Assembly (NCBI GenBank): GCA_910592005.1
Contig: CAJVPP010000001.1
Location: 33,043-97,042 of the forward strand
Reading direction: 5' to 3'
DNA length: 64,000 nucleotides
DNA from: Funneliformis mosseae
Taxonomy: Eukaryota > Glomeromycota > Glomeromycetes > Glomerales > Glomeraceae
In this document: positions 1 through 11,129 of the stretch, piece by piece
Layout: each line of letters begins with the position of its first letter
Numbering within the stretch: the first letter of the stretch is position 1
Notes under the pieces: generated by a model
Database searches by the model: none
Seen by the model: the letters and a program-made list of their open reading frames with translations, nothing else
Told to the model about the DNA's origin: nothing
Translations under genes and position numbers: made by a program

Positions 1-570
1 ATATTAGTATTTATAATTTATAATTATAAAAAATTTATTTACTTCAAATTTATTAATTATTTTTCAATTTATTAAAAAATCTTTATATAATATTAATTAA
101 ATAAATTTCTAAATTTTTGATGTAAAATTAATTTTTTGAGTTGTACTAGATAAAACTTAAAGGTTTTGCAAAATTATTTAAATAGTAAAAGGTAAATTAT
201 ATTAAAATTTTATTAAAAAAATCTATTAAATTCAAAAAAAATAAAATTATATTAAAGCTTATAAAAATATGAAACTATATTAAAACTTTAGTAAAAATTA
301 GAAAACTAAAAGTTTAAATATTTTACTAAATTTAAAATAAGTAAATTTAAGTATAATTGATATAATATAATAATAAAATAAATATAATTATTTATTAATT
401 ATAATTGTAATTATTTTTGATTATAATATAATATTTTATCATTAACTTTTTAATTTCATAAAGAATTATAATATAAAGTATATATTACAAAATTTTAGAT
501 TAATTATTTTACAAGATGATTACTTATCATATTATCAAATTTATAGATAAATTGTATTATATAATTAGCT
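1..570. other. AT-rich stretch without a recognisable gene
   Basis: Extremely AT-rich DNA with stop codons in all frames. No protein motif, RNA gene or clear terminal repeat was seen. Its composition matches the other decayed-repeat parts of the left flank. Confidence 0.6.
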
Positions 571-576
571 AAACTA

Positions 577-752
577 TAAAGTTAACTCTTAATATAGTGA
601 ACTCTTAATATAATGAATTTTTTGAATAAATATAATAAAAATACTCTTATTATAGCGAATTGGTTAATTAAATCTCTTAAAATCTTCATTATAGCCTTAT
701 AGTAAAGTTGAAATCTAGGATATAGAGTTCATTATAATAAAAGTTAACTGTA
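577..752. mobile_element. MITE-like element, pogo-type ends, copy 1
   Basis: A short non-coding element of about 175 bp with imperfect terminal inverted repeats: it begins AAGTTAACTCTTAATATAG and ends, on the other strand, with a GTTAACTTTTATTATAATG-like arm. A related copy lies in inverted orientation at 50,362-50,521, sharing the interior that includes the words ATATCCTAGAT and AAGATTTTAAGAG. The arms resemble the GTTAACTC...ATAACGAA ends of pogo/Tigger-type transposons. No coding capacity is visible, so it would have to be moved by another element's transposase. The family assignment is inference; the two-copy relationship is seen directly. Confidence 0.65.
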
Positions 753-755
753 TTA

Positions 756-1850
756 TATAAAAGTATTTTAACTACTTATAACTTATTATACATTTTTTTA
801 ATTTTTAATATTTATTGTATAATAAAATATAATTGGTTGAAACATTTAGTTTGGCTAACTATACAATAAAATTTATATATATTTTATATTATTAGTGAAA
901 TAATTGATCAATAAAAATAAAATCATATATATTATGTAATATAATACAAAATATAATATGTCTTACAAATACTAAAAATATAGATAATCTACAAAATTTA
1001 ACTGATCTTTTAAATATCATAAATAACTCTAATTCTATAAATTAAATAAAATCTAAAAGTATTTGATATATACTTTTATTATATTTCTTATATTATTATA
1101 AATTAGTTAATTTATAATATAATAAATAGTTAAATTATAATAAAAAAAATTTTATAATATAAAGTTTTTTATTTATATATAAATTAACTAAATACAAGTT
1201 TTAATATTATTATAAAAGAATAATTAAAACTTATAATTTTCTACTTCTTTATATTTTAATGTAATTCTTACACAAAATTTATAACTAAATTTAAATTATT
1301 ATCTAATTTTTTAACTAAAGTTTTGATAATTTTATTTTTTAAATCTTTACTTGACGAATTTATTAAATTTAGCATATAAACTTTGTAAAATTAAGAGTTA
1401 AACAAATTCTAATATTTTAATTACAGTAATAGTAATTTTAAGTAAAGATTTAAGAATATATTTAATCTGAAATAAAGAAATTTATAGTGATAATTATTAA
1501 TTATAACAAAAAATAAATAAAAAATATTATAATTTATAAGAATAACTTATATAAAAATAATTTATATAAAGATTAATTTACATAAAACTAAATTTTTAAT
1601 GTTAAATTTTTAAATACTTATTAATAATTATAATTACTTATTACACTAACAATCTTTTAGATAAAATTTTATTATTAGTAATAAATATGATAATTTAATA
1701 TTTTTGTAATTTAATAAAGAAAAGATCTATAATAATATATGATCTTATATATGGGTGCTTTGCAGTAGAAAAGAGGAAACTATCCTGAAAATAAAAAATT
1801 GGTTTTAGCTAAATTTAGATAAAAAAAGATCAGCATCTAAAAATAGTATG
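756..1850. other. AT-rich stretch without a recognisable gene
   Basis: Very AT-rich, stop-dense in all frames, no motif or terminal repeat recognised. Probably old repeat DNA. Confidence 0.55.
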
Positions 1851-1890
1851 AGTTAATGCTTATTAATTAAATAGTTGATCAGCATCTAAA

Positions 1891-2492
1891 AATTAAAGCT
1901 CTGAACGGTTCAGATTAATCTGAAAATTTTTAGTTCAGATCAACTTCAGTTCAGTTTCGGATTGCAAAAATTTTGGATTAATCTGAAATTTTAGATCGTT
2001 TGGAACGATGAAATTATCATTCCAAACGAACGATAAGAAAATCGTTCGATTGAAATGATTAAATTATCATTCCAAACGAACGATAAGAAAATCATTTATT
2101 TGAAATAATTGAAGTTATCGTTTCAAATGAACAATAAAAGAATTATTTGATTGAAACGATTAAATTATCATTCTAAAAGAACGATAAGAAAATTGTTCGA
2201 TTGGAATGATTAAATTATCGTTCTAAAAGAATGATAAAAAAATTGTTCATTTGAAATGATTGAAGTTATCATTCCAAACGAACGATAAAAGAATCATTCC
2301 AAATGATCTGAAATTTTGGATTAATTCGAAATTTTCAGTTCAGTTCGGATTTTTACCAGTTTACAGTTCAGTTCAGTTTTGGATTGGCATTTTTAGGATT
2401 TATAATCTGAACTGAACCGAACCGAAATTTTCAGATCAGTTTCAGATTGGCCTATAATCCAGACTGAACTGAACCGTTTGGAGCATTAAATC
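1891..2492. mobile_element. Foldback element with internal 50 bp tandem array
   Basis: The ends form an imperfect inverted repeat: TTAAAGCTCTGAACGGTTCAG on the left against TTAATGCTCCAAACGGTTCAG read from the right. Inside the ends are stretches rich in the word TCAGTTCAG and its complement, also in inverted arrangement. The core (about 2000-2310) is a tandem array described separately. There is no open reading frame. It is best described as a non-autonomous foldback or MITE-like element of unknown superfamily. Confidence 0.6.
2000..2310. repeat. Tandem repeat, about six units of 50-51 bp
   Basis: Units starting TGAAATGATT-like recur at about 2051, 2101, 2152, 2202 and 2252, a 50-51 bp period. 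Most units contain a small hairpin of GAACGAT, a short A-rich loop and ATCGTTC. Units differ from one another mostly by A/G and C/T changes. It lies inside the foldback element. Confidence 0.8.
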
Positions 2493-2519
2493 TAACACAT
2501 AGTAACATTCCCAGTATTT

Positions 2520-3100
2520 CTATAGGAGGCTGAAAAAAAAGACAAACTAACAATCGATCTTTCAGTTGACTAACAGTCCCCTGGCTCAGTCCATATCTCC
2601 ATTATCTCTTCAGATTTGTAGTAACAGAAACAATTAACAGTCATTTCATAATGCATACAATCCTATTATAAACATGTAATTTATATATAATACACTACCT
2701 GAAATTTCTCGTGAAGATCTTTTGCCTTTTGCCTTATGTCATCCTTATTTAAATTATTATTAATAGTTTTCTCAAGTCATTTCTTTATATGATCAAGAAC
2801 CTTTCACTTTGTCATCTTTGAACTGCTTACATGAGTTGCACCAATTAATAAAACTGTCGAGATTAGTAATTTGTAGATAATCATCTATCTTAACAACTTT
2901 CATAATAGTTTTAGAAATGCAAATGTATCAAACTTGACCCTCTTGCTAATCTTTTGTAAAAACAATTATTATTTATATAGTTATCGACAAGAGGGTAACT
3001 TAATACCACAAGAATAATCAAGTTTAATACTTTTACTTCAAAAATAAGGAAGTATTAGCATAGTAAAGAGGAGAGACAATTTCATATTTATCTGCACTAT
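2520..3100 (-). pseudogene. Degenerate coding-like remnant, unidentified
   Basis: Read on the minus strand, this stretch has protein-like composition over several short segments (about 2980 down to 2700), for example peptides like DDIRQKAKDLHEKF and FINWCNSCKQFKDDKV, broken by TGA and TAA codons. I do not recognise the family. The stops sit where Trp or Gln would fit, as in the other decayed genes here. It is a weak call based on amino-acid composition only. Confidence 0.3.
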
Positions 3101-3109
3101 ACTGATAAT

Positions 3110-3870
3110 ATATACTGTATTTTATCAAAATTTTAGCACCTCTATTTTGCAAAGATTTTAGGTAAAAAGTTTAGAATGATGCTTAATTCATGTGATAATT
3201 AACACTAGCTAGCCAATAATTTTGCTATCATATTATTATAAAAGTTATTTATAATGATAATAATTATATATAGTATATATAATAAAAACTTCAATTTCAC
3301 CTATTACTTCCATTTTATTATTTTTACTAATATGAAAACCCTTTAATATACCAATCTTTTCGCCTATTAAAAATAAATTTCTAATGTATTTTGTATATTA
3401 TTAACTTTAAAAGTTACAAATCGTGCTAATAGATTTTCTTCTATACTGTTTAATGAACCAAACTGTTGTTGATAATTTGATATATCACACAATAACTGTT
3501 GCTAGATCTATTTTCTACAAAAGCTGTTATTTCACTATTAGTTTAAATTTTTAATATAAAATTTTTAAATATTACAAAAAATACCTAATATTTTTTCATT
3601 CAATTGAATATCAATTTTTTGTGAATATTTATAAATTCTGTGTAATCAAGTTTACAATCTTCAGATTGTATCTCATTCTTTATATCAAATTCATCATTCA
3701 TATTTTTATCTATATTAATATGCAATTGATTATTATATGAATAGATTAATTCATTAATAGAAACAGCTAAATAAAAATAATAATAGTGGTATCAGAAATC
3801 TAATTTGAAAGCATTCTTTATAATATACATAGCTGCATATAATACTTTTCTATTCATATTTATAAAATTA
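3110..3870. other. AT-rich stretch without a recognisable gene
   Basis: No intact frame, terminal repeat or RNA motif recognised. Several short minus-strand stretches look weakly coding but none is convincing. Confidence 0.45.
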
Positions 3871-3873
3871 GTA

Positions 3874-4025
3874 TACCGTATAGTCCTAAAAATAAGCATC
3901 ACGTGATATATATGAATTTATCAGTATATATGTGACTAATAATATAATAAATTCTATGTGATAAATAAATAAATTACTATAAAAGAAGTATATTACAGGG
4001 TGCTTATTTTCAGGACTATACGGTA
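3874..4025. mobile_element. MITE with TA target sites, CCGTATAGTCC ends
   Basis: A 150 bp element with near-perfect terminal inverted repeats: TACCGTATAGTCCTAAAAAT at the left and GGACTATACGGTA at the right, with the inner words AATAAGCA and TGCTTATT also paired. Both ends are flanked by TA, as expected for the Tc1/mariner/pogo superfamily (established knowledge). The interior is non-coding AT-rich DNA. The arms are better preserved than those of other elements in this flank, so this copy may be fairly young. Confidence 0.8.
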
Positions 4026-4029
4026 ATTA

Positions 4030-5590
4030 ACAAAACTTTTCAATATTTGGAGATATTATTGAATAATAATCAAAAGCAATGTACTGTCGAAAAATTGTGA
4101 TTCTATATAAAAAAATAATAGTAGGTTTTTTTGTTAACTTTATTCTTAATTTTTTCTCTATTTGATCATTGTTCTTTTATATTTTATCAAAAAAATCTAA
4201 AAGAAAAATGCTATTTTTACTAAATTATCAAGATCTTTTTTTATATAAGTAATCATGTTTTAGTATAAAAGAAGTAGTAAATAGATTATCATATTAAAAA
4301 TAATCCAAAAATAAAGCATTATGTCTTAACAAATCAGTTGTTAATACTTTTACATTGGTATGTCATTATAATAGACTATGAAAATTTTTTACAAGATATT
4401 CATCAAATTTAATCAGAAAATTTTTTAAGATACAATATTAATAATAGGATATTATATTTATTTCAAGTAATTAATATTTGATAAAAATATAAGATTTTAT
4501 CATAATTATGCTAATTAAATCTTTTTATTATAGTCATAAACAAAATATTATAGAAATATACTCTTCAAAATAGTTTTCTCAAAATAAGGTGATATAAATA
4601 TCAAGTATAAAAGATATAAAATTATCAAGTAAATTTAAAAATATTAAGTATTCTATAGTTTTTGATAATTAAATCATTTCTTTATATATTTATTAACTAG
4701 TTATTATCCTGCATATACCAAATATAGTAGTAAATTTACTCGTCATAGTTTAACTTATTGCTAATTTTTTAATTTTAAATATTCTTTTATATATTAAATT
4801 AAAAAATTCACAAAATAATAAAAAAAACAGATTCTTTAGTATTAAGTGAAAAATGTAAAAGATCAAAAAATAATAGTAAGTAGATAAATTCATATGAAAT
4901 ATTTAACTTATTTGACTCTAATTTTTTATAATAACTTTTCTAATATACAGGTATCTGAAAAATTAGCTAAAATAAGAATATGTAGTCATTTAAATATGCT
5001 TATATTTCAGGTAGACTAGTATATATTTTAAATATAATAATAATATTTAATTATATTAAATTTTTGCATAATAAAATACATTTAAATTAATTATTAATAT
5101 TTTATTAAAATTTATTTAGACAATATTCAATAAAGCTTTTTATAACTTATAAATAATTTTTCATATTTTAAGATTTAATTTAATAAGATTAATAAGTTTC
5201 ATTTTAATAAACTTGTATTTATATCTTTTAAAAGAATTAGTATTATATGAATGTATTATCAATAATTTTAAAATATTTGATTCATATGCATTTGTAATAT
5301 TTTAAAATTGAAACCAATATTTTTTTTCTGAATTATAACTCATAATAAATAAAAATATATAATTTTTTTAAAGTATTACTTTTAAAATAATGGTATTAAC
5401 TTTATTAAGATTATATATAAAAATATTATTTGAAGAAAAATAAGGAATAGGATGTGTTTCAATATTATTAAATAATATAATTATTATTGTATTACTAGGG
5501 AATAACAAAAGTATTGCATATTTAAAAATTAGATAATTTTAGTAAATTTTTAATAAGTAACTAAGCTATATTTTTTAATAATATATTAGA
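4030..5590. other. AT-rich stretch without a recognisable gene
   Basis: Stop-dense AT-rich DNA. Nothing recognised beyond simple AT tracts. Confidence 0.55.
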
Positions 5591-5603
5591 TAACTATTAC
5601 TCA

Positions 5604-5985
5604 ATGAAACATTTTATTCATTATTTAATTTAGAGTAATATAGTATTAAATCTAATTTTAAAAAAATCTCTATTTTTCAATTTTTATACTTTATATATTT
5701 CGCTAAATGATCAGCTTGTTAGCTTTTTATATATTTTTTACTAATTAATAAGTTGTATTTAACTATATAAGATTAGTTAATAATATCTTATATAATTTAT
5801 AATTTTTGAATTGCTGAATCTAATTTTTTTGCTATAATAATAGTTATTTTTAACTTTTTAATAAAATATAATATGCATTATTAAAAAATAGAGATTTTTT
5901 AAAATTTGATTTTAAGAATTACAACATAATAAATTAAATAATTAATAAAAATATTTCATTAATACAATAAATGTTCAAAATATTT
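5604..5985. repeat. Imperfect foldback repeat, about 80 bp arms
   Basis: Left arm about 5604-5685 contains AATGAAACATTTTATTCATT and AAAAAAATCTCTATTTTT. The same order appears on the minus strand in a right arm at about 5885-5985. The arms are clearly related but diverged (roughly three quarters identical by eye). No coding sequence lies between them. Probably the relic of a non-autonomous element. Confidence 0.5.
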
Positions 5986-5989
5986 CTAA

Positions 5990-7500
5990 TAAAATATAGT
6001 TTAGTTATAAATGAAAATTTATTTAATATATTATTTACAATTATGTAATATTTTTATCACCTCTCAGTATTTATAAAATTAAAATAGTAAATGATATTTG
6101 TGTAATATAAAGGTTATAATAATCATTAATATAACTAATAAGAAGTTTATTAGACTATAATAAAATATAATTAGTATTATCCAATTTAAAGTTAAAATTA
6201 TTAATTAAAAATAACTTATATTATTATTAATATATGTATAAATACTTGATTTATGATTATCTGTATTTTATTAATATATTATAAGTAGTTTGATAAGTTA
6301 AACTTACTTCAATATTGATTAAAATATTAAAATCATTTTTGAAATTCCTGATCTTATATAAGAAAATTTACTACTATTTTTATTCTACTAACTTATTTAT
6401 TATGCTATATAATAATATAACATTATTACTTTTTATTTAAGTATATATTTTGTTATCTGGTTCTTTATACTTAGTTTATAGATTAGAATAAAAGATCATA
6501 GCTTAATATTACAACTTTTAATTAATTCCACAAATTTTATTGAATTAAAAATAGGTAAATTGCTTTTTTTGATATTGATAAAATACATTGGTATATAAGC
6601 TACTTAATCATTAAATATTGTAAAAATCTTTTATATTTATTAATTTAATTAATAATAATGCTAATATACTATATTAATTAATATTATCATTTAAACTTTC
6701 TTGTATCTTAATTAAATATTCTCACAATTCCAATTTTAAATTATTAATACATTATTATAAAGCTTTTAAATTGCTTGTATTATTCAATAAATTATAATAT
6801 ATATCTTTTCTTAAACAATATTTTTTGATCCTTTATATAATAAATCTTTGTATTTATTTTTAAATTTTTATATATTACACTTATAAAAAAAATAGTTTAT
6901 TATAATATTTTACACAAAGTTAATCATTTATTTATAATTTAACTATTAATAAAAAAGTTGCAAGACTATTTTAAACTTTATAAATGCTTTTAAAATTAAT
7001 TTTCAAAAATTTTTAATGGAATTTTACAGCTCATAATATCAGCAAAATTTTTAGACCGCAGATTTGCACAGATCTGCAATTCAATTTTCTTGCATAGATC
7101 TCAATATACTGACATAATCTTTGAAGGTAAATTTCTACGCAGATTTTCAAAAAGTAAATATCTGTGCAGAAATTTATTAATAAATCTGCGAAATATTTCA
7201 AAATAATTTATATGTATAATTTTTATTTATAATATATAGTTTTATAATAAAAATATAAAATTATTAAAATTATATTTATTTCGATATCTTGCAAATATAC
7301 TAATATGATAATATTTATAAAATGTAAACTAAAATACATTTTTAAATAAAATAATAAACTAACATCATGTTAAAATCTTCAATCAAAATTAGAAATCTAT
7401 TAATAAACTAAATATATAATATTAATTAGTTTCAGTTAATAAAATAATACAAAATGTGGCAAATATATTAACAACTAATTAATAAATATTTCTTCAACTT
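5990..7500. other. AT-rich stretch with short repeated GCAGAT words
   Basis: Mostly featureless AT-rich DNA. At about 7050-7195 the words GCAGATTTGCACAGATCTGC and ATCTGTGCAGAAAT occur in direct and inverted order, suggesting the relic of a small foldback element. No gene is recognised. Confidence 0.4.
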
Positions 7501-7505
7501 ACTAT

Positions 7506-7637
7506 TTAATCATAATCATCATTATCCATTATTGCTTGACTTCCTTTAGCTTTCGCTAATAGTTTATTTCTGTTTTTTTTATGTATAGCAGCTTCTTTGT
7601 TAGCTATATGCTTTATAATTTCTGGTGTAATGGGTTT
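7506..7637 (-). pseudogene. C-terminal coding fragment of an unidentified gene
   Basis: The minus strand carries an uninterrupted frame of about 43 codons ending in TAA at 7506-7508, with a lysine-rich segment followed by the acidic tail IMDNDDYD. Codon use and composition look like real protein (ITPEIIKHIANKEAA, then KLLAKAKGSQ). Upstream sequence (towards 7,700) does not continue an obvious frame, so it is either the last exon of a broken gene or a fragment carried by a repeat. I do not recognise the family. It lies only about 230 bp outside the Tigger element. Confidence 0.35.
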
Positions 7638-7866
7638 TTATTTTCATAGACATGCTGTTTAATAAATAAAATCAAATTTAATACATCTGAAATATTCAAA
7701 AATAGAATTCTGTAAATATATTTACCAAAAAGATATTTACTCACTTTACTATAGACTTGTCATTACACTTTATTCTGAAACTTTTAGGATTTAATAGAAT
7801 GTTGTAAATAGAAAGGATATATATGCAATGCATAGTTGGAAGCTTCTTTTTTATATTATTTGAATA

Positions 7867-10800
7867 CAGTCAAACCTTTATACAATCACACCCTATACAG
7901 TCACATCTCTTTATAAGCACCTATTTTTGTAAAACAGATTTTAACATTATCAAATTACCTCCATATCAACTATAATCACTATCACACAAAAATTCTTAAC
8001 ATACATATTACCTTTATTAGTAATTAAACCTTTAATAATCACATGATTTTTATTGGTATATTAAAATTATCTATTTTGATAAGATGCGTATAATGCATAA
8101 TAAATGTGTTTTTAAATTTTAATCTAAAAGCAAAAAAAATCCATCCTCCCAATTCTTTTTTGAACATTATGATATAGTTTATTTGAAGTAGAAATATTTC
8201 AGGATTTTACAATTATCATTTTAAATTACCATTTAACATAAAATAAATGGTATTTGGCTTATCAAATATTTTTCTTAATGCTTTTTAAATTTTAAAGTAA
8301 GTTATTAGAGAAATAAGAAATATGTTTTATTTAACTTTCTAGTTATACTAATTTGCTATAAATGATTTTTTAAAGATATGTGATTTCTTTTCTTAGATAA
8401 ATGGATCCATAATAATACGTTAAATTCATATCAGATCATTAATTACGTTAATCACATAACATGAAAAAAAATTCTCTTTCTTAATGCCTCCTTTTAGAAT
8501 CAAAAAAACAAAATAGCACCGCTTAGCCATAAGTGATGAAATAAAACATCAAATATGTGAGTGGTCTAAAGCAAATGAAAGTAAGCGACACTTGGATATT
8601 ACAAACCACTTTAATGAGATGTACCCTAATTTAAAGATTGATAAAAGCACAATTTCAAAGATTCTGTTACAAAGTGACAGGTGGAAAGAAGTAAATGCTG
8701 AAGATTCCTAAACATTCAGACACAAAGAGATTAAGTTTCCACCTCTTGAACATGCAATGAGTCTATAGGTAGAAAATTTAATAGCTGGTAATGTAATATT
8801 AACAGATTTATTAATAAAAGAAAAGGCAAAAATATTTGCTGAAGCTCTCAATATTCAAGAAGAAGATTTATCTTTTTCTAATGAATGATTACATAAGTTT
8901 AAAAAGCATAATAATATTCGTAGATACCGTATACATAGAGAGTCAGGAAGTATGCCTTTAGCATCTCTTTCAGAGGAGCGTATAAAGTTACAATCAATTT
9001 TAGATGAATATACCCTTGACTGCATTTATAATATTGACGAAATAGTAAGTTTTCCAGTTTTCTTATAAAAAAAAATGCTATTAGACAGACGTTAAAATAT
9101 TAATTAAAATAGCCTGCTATTCTAATTTACTATTACTGCTAATCCAACTTGGAATTGTGATTTATGCTACTTGAGGGGCTAATTTGGAATATTCAATAGG
9201 TCATTTAGTCCAATTAAACACATCGTTATATAATTAAAAATAAGGATATTAATAAAATTTATTCTTTTAATATAGAGTCTTTTTTATCAAATGCTTTTAA
9301 GCCAAACGCTCTCAACAAAGCCAGTTCCTGGCCAAAAGAAGGACAAAACACAAATTACAGTCCTCCTTAGCATTAATGCAATAGGAATCTATAAGTTGAA
9401 GCCATAGGTGATTGGCAATTTGAAGCGTCTGAGACCTCTTTTCAGGGTTAATTTAAAATATCTTCCTGTTTTTTATCGAAGCAATCCTAAAGCATAGATG
9501 AATTCGTCATTATTTGAAGAGGTTTTTTGTAAAATCAATAATTGTTTCAGGGTACAAGATAAAAAAATCTTACTTTTGGTTGATAATGCTCAATCGCATT
9601 TTAATCCACATTACTTATTAACTATAAAGGTTGATCAAGATGATCATAACAATGATAATCATGAATTATCTACATTTGGTAAGTTTTTTTTTCTCTTTTT
9701 TTTTAAATTTGATTAGAACATCTTGTAGTTTCATCATTTATTCCTCCTACTTCTTCTTACTTCTTTTCAACTTTTCCTTCTTCTTCAATTTATCCTTTTA
9801 TTCTTCTTATTTCTTTTTCTGATTTTTATCTTTTCATTCTTTATTATCTAATTTATTTTCCAACTCTTTCAACTTCTCCTTTTTCTGCCTCTTCTCAATT
9901 TCTCCAACTTTCTCTTTGCATCATATTCTTTTTTTTTTTAATATGCTAATTAAATATAACTTTTATAGGAAATCAAGCTTCAAGAGGTCATGGTGATCAT
10001 AATGGCAGATCAAGAAGTCATAACCATTGTGACAGATCAGGTCATAGTGAATTAAGTCGTGGTGAATCAGATCATAGCCATCATAGTAGATCGGAAGGAC
10101 ATTAATCTGACATTTCTCAGCTCCAACTAACTCATGTTAAAGTTGTCTTCTTATCTTCTAATACAACAAGCCATCTTCAATCGCTCGATGCCAGAGTCAT
10201 TGCAAATTTTAAAAACCACTTTAAGAGAAAGTATTACCGTCATATGCTAGATTTATTTGAAAATAGGAAAGATATAAATAGTGAAAAAATTAATATAAAA
10301 AAAGCGATTAACTATGTTGCAGAAGTATAGGGTTATGTGACCAAAGAAATAGTATTGAACTGTTGAAAAAAAACTGGAATTTTGTCTTCTTTATCTGATG
10401 AAGATAGAGATGATGCATTTCAAATCCAATAAGAAAATTGGAATGAAGAAATAACCAATATCAATCAAATTATTGAAGAACTTGATATGGATGATCCTTC
10501 TGCTACTTCATTAGCCGATGTATTAACCAATTTTTTTCAAGAGTTAGAGAAAATCCCAATTGAAGATATTTTAAGTGAAGATGATATTATAAGACTAATC
10601 CAAGAGGAAACATGTAATCAGGATGATGATTCTGAAGAAGAAAATATTTTAGTATCTTCTGGTAATGCTCTTAAATCTTTAAAGATTTGGATTTCCTTCT
10701 TTGAACAGCAGTATACTGATGAATTTCGTGTAGAGGATTTAAATCTTTTTAAAAGTATTTTAAGATAATTAAATAGCTTGAGCAACAATCTCGAAAGCAA

Positions 10801-11124
10801 GCATCAATTACAGATTTTTTTGGTAACTAATTAGTTGTTAATAGCATTTATAGCATTTATAGCATTTATATAACATTTGAATAATATAATTACATTTTAA
10901 CATCTAATATCATCTAATAAATAAATAATTTTAAAATATACAATAAAATTTATTATTGATTTAATCTTTATTAACTTAAAAATGAAAATAGCCTTTATAT
11001 AATCACTTCACATAACTTTTAATATTGTGGTGATTATATAGAAGTTATCTTTTTACAAGTTACACTTCTATATAATCACTAATTTCAGTGAAACTGATTA
11101 AGTGATTATATGAAGGTCTGACTA
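7867..11124 (+). mobile_element. pogo/Tigger-type DNA transposon, degenerate, full length
   Basis: A complete but decayed element of about 3.26 kb. The left end CAGTCAAACCTTTATACAAT and the right end (minus strand TAGTCAGACCTTCATATAAT) form terminal inverted repeats, flanked on both sides by TA (7865-7866 and 11125-11126), the duplication typical of Tc1/mariner/pogo elements. The right terminal CAGT has become TAGT by one transition. A three-exon transposase gene occupies 8484-10830. Subterminal repeats of the ATACAGTCA and ATAATCAC words occur at both ends and could be transposase binding sites. The element cannot be active: its transposase frame has many stops. Confidence 0.88.
8484..10830 (+). 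pseudogene. pogo/Tigger-like transposase (CENP-B HTH + DDE_1), decayed
   Basis: Inferred exons are 8484-9044, 9276-9678 and 9969-10830. Exon 1 begins MPPFRIKKTK and carries a psq-type helix-turn-helix (ISDEIKHQICEW, then LKIDKSTISKIL) and a CENP-B/Tc5-type second DNA-binding region (8,740-8,935). The DDE_1 catalytic core supplies Asp at 9036 (NIDE), 9581 (LLLVDNAQSH) and 10187 (LQSLDAR). Between the second and third Asp lies a His/Ser/Asp/Arg-rich insert interrupted by intron 2. The C-terminus ends QASITDFF, matching the PCNA-interacting consensus, reached through a frameshift near 10,750. About ten in-frame stops fall where Trp or Gln is expected; the residue after NIDE also fits a C-to-T or G-to-A change. 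The role is cut-and-paste transposition; this copy is dead. Confidence 0.88.
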
Positions 11125-11129
11125 TACAG

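Noticed and set aside
2000..2310. CRISPR-like array
   Set aside because: The 50 bp units are contiguous without unique spacers and lie in eukaryotic DNA; it is a tandem repeat.
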